From positions 33,314,928 through 33,378,927 of the forward strand of contig CM036761.1 of NCBI GenBank assembly GCA_020796225.1: 64,000 nucleotides of DNA. Reading direction: 5' to 3'. A program made the translations under genes and the position numbers. Below the pieces are notes generated by a model. It made no database searches, was not told where the DNA came from, and saw only the letters and a list, made by a program, of their open reading frames with translations. This stretch comes from Arion vulgaris (lineage: Eukaryota > Mollusca > Gastropoda > Stylommatophora > Arionidae). Numbering within the stretch: the stretch's first letter is position 1; every line of letters starts with the position of its first letter. Positions 63,333-64,000 of this stretch are shown here, piece by piece.

Positions 63333-63659
63333 AAAAGTTATGTTAAGAGTGAAAGTAGAAGATGAAGACTCCAGAATAAATGTAAAGTTTTCTGGGAGGA
63401 CAACATTAGAAGAATCTGAAGGACTGGATCTAGGTCATAGGAACAACAGATAATATAAAAATGTAGTGGTGTGTTAACTTTGGTCATCATCTACACTAGG
63501 GATATCTATTTACTTGTTTCCTATGCCATACTGTGGTGCCTGTTCTTTAGAATAGAGGTAGAACTTTCTTCTGGAGACTTTGAACAAGGTAAGTTTCCAC
63601 ACCTTTATTTCAAATCCCTTTTTTTGTACAATCCAGGCTGGGCATTTCAACTCTAGAAG

Positions 63660-63957
63660 GACTTTGTCATCTCTGAAACTGATTTTTGCGTGAAAATCTG
63701 TTTTTCCAATATCTTACAATGGCAGCAGCGTGCACATTGTAAATTACTTACACTGGCAGCCGTGTGCTCAATGTACTCGTAATTAGTATTCCTCGCCATA
63801 CAGGCAGATTTTCTCCGACTTCAGAGGTACTCACGTTATCGTCCTGAGTAAGACCAGGGGACTTGAACAAATGCCGGACAGTAGGATCGAACCCGAGCTA
63901 TGAGGCGTCTCACAGCTAGCAGGCCGAGCTACTATCAACTACTCTAGGCAGTCCCCC
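63660..63957 (-). mobile_element. SINE-C, tRNA-derived
   Basis: This reverse copy is nearly identical to 18398-18733, with head complement CTCTAGGCAGTCCCCC at the right. The poly(A) tail is not present. Confidence 0.75.
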
Positions 63958-64000
63958 ATTTTTCAAATCCCTAAAAGCTTGCTGCTTGGGTACAATGCCA

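Overview
This window is invertebrate animal nuclear DNA. It is AT-rich, has long introns with GT-AG boundaries, and is densely packed with non-LTR retrotransposons, SINEs, a Penelope-like element and satellites. No bacterial-type operon or long uninterrupted gene is present. The repeat mix suggests a mollusc or other lophotrochozoan, but the phylum is an inference.

Two host genes can be reconstructed by hand from exon homology plus intron-phase continuity. On the + strand, about 6.8-21.9 kb holds most or all of an AKT1S1/PRAS40-like gene (relative of Drosophila Lobe). Its nine exons join in a single frame and carry an FAMDE TOS motif (raptor binding) and an RQRVHT Akt-type site near the C-terminus. 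A CpG-rich ATG at 1548 is a phase-compatible candidate for the first coding exon. On the - strand, 62979 down to 44722 holds the last eight exons of DDB1 (about the last 338 residues: end of the third beta-propeller and the C-terminal helical domain). The rest of DDB1 lies beyond the right edge. The two genes point toward each other. They bear on TORC1/Akt signalling and CUL4 ubiquitin ligase/DNA repair respectively, and nothing in the window links them functionally.

Most of the remainder is repeats. 1-6.8 kb: LINE 3' ends, a LINE interrupted by a SINE, and a GIY-YIG Penelope-like fragment between inverted arms. 6.8-22 kb: the PRAS40-like gene with LINE and SINE insertions, plus a noisy second copy of part of the gene at 11.2-12.5 kb that looks like an assembly artefact. 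22-44 kb: a LINE RT fragment, a LINE with 62-bp target duplications, a TIR element, several tandem arrays and many SINEs, with two weak candidate terminal exons near 36 kb. 44-63 kb: the DDB1 3' half, whose introns contain a non-autonomous piggyBac-like element (46.0-46.7 kb), a GC-rich 1.28-kb unknown insert splitting a 42-bp satellite (54.3-56.4 kb) and a near full-length LINE (57.5-60.8 kb). 63-64 kb: SINEs.

Repeat names used here (SINE-A to SINE-H, LINE families) are local labels. SINE-A and SINE-B share a roughly 90-bp 5' module with the 5' end of the near full-length LINE, and two further composite copies join that module to the 3' end of a second LINE family.

No database search was possible. 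All gene calls rest on reading translated exons and motifs by eye, and repeat boundaries are approximate to about 10-20 bases unless a target-site duplication is given.
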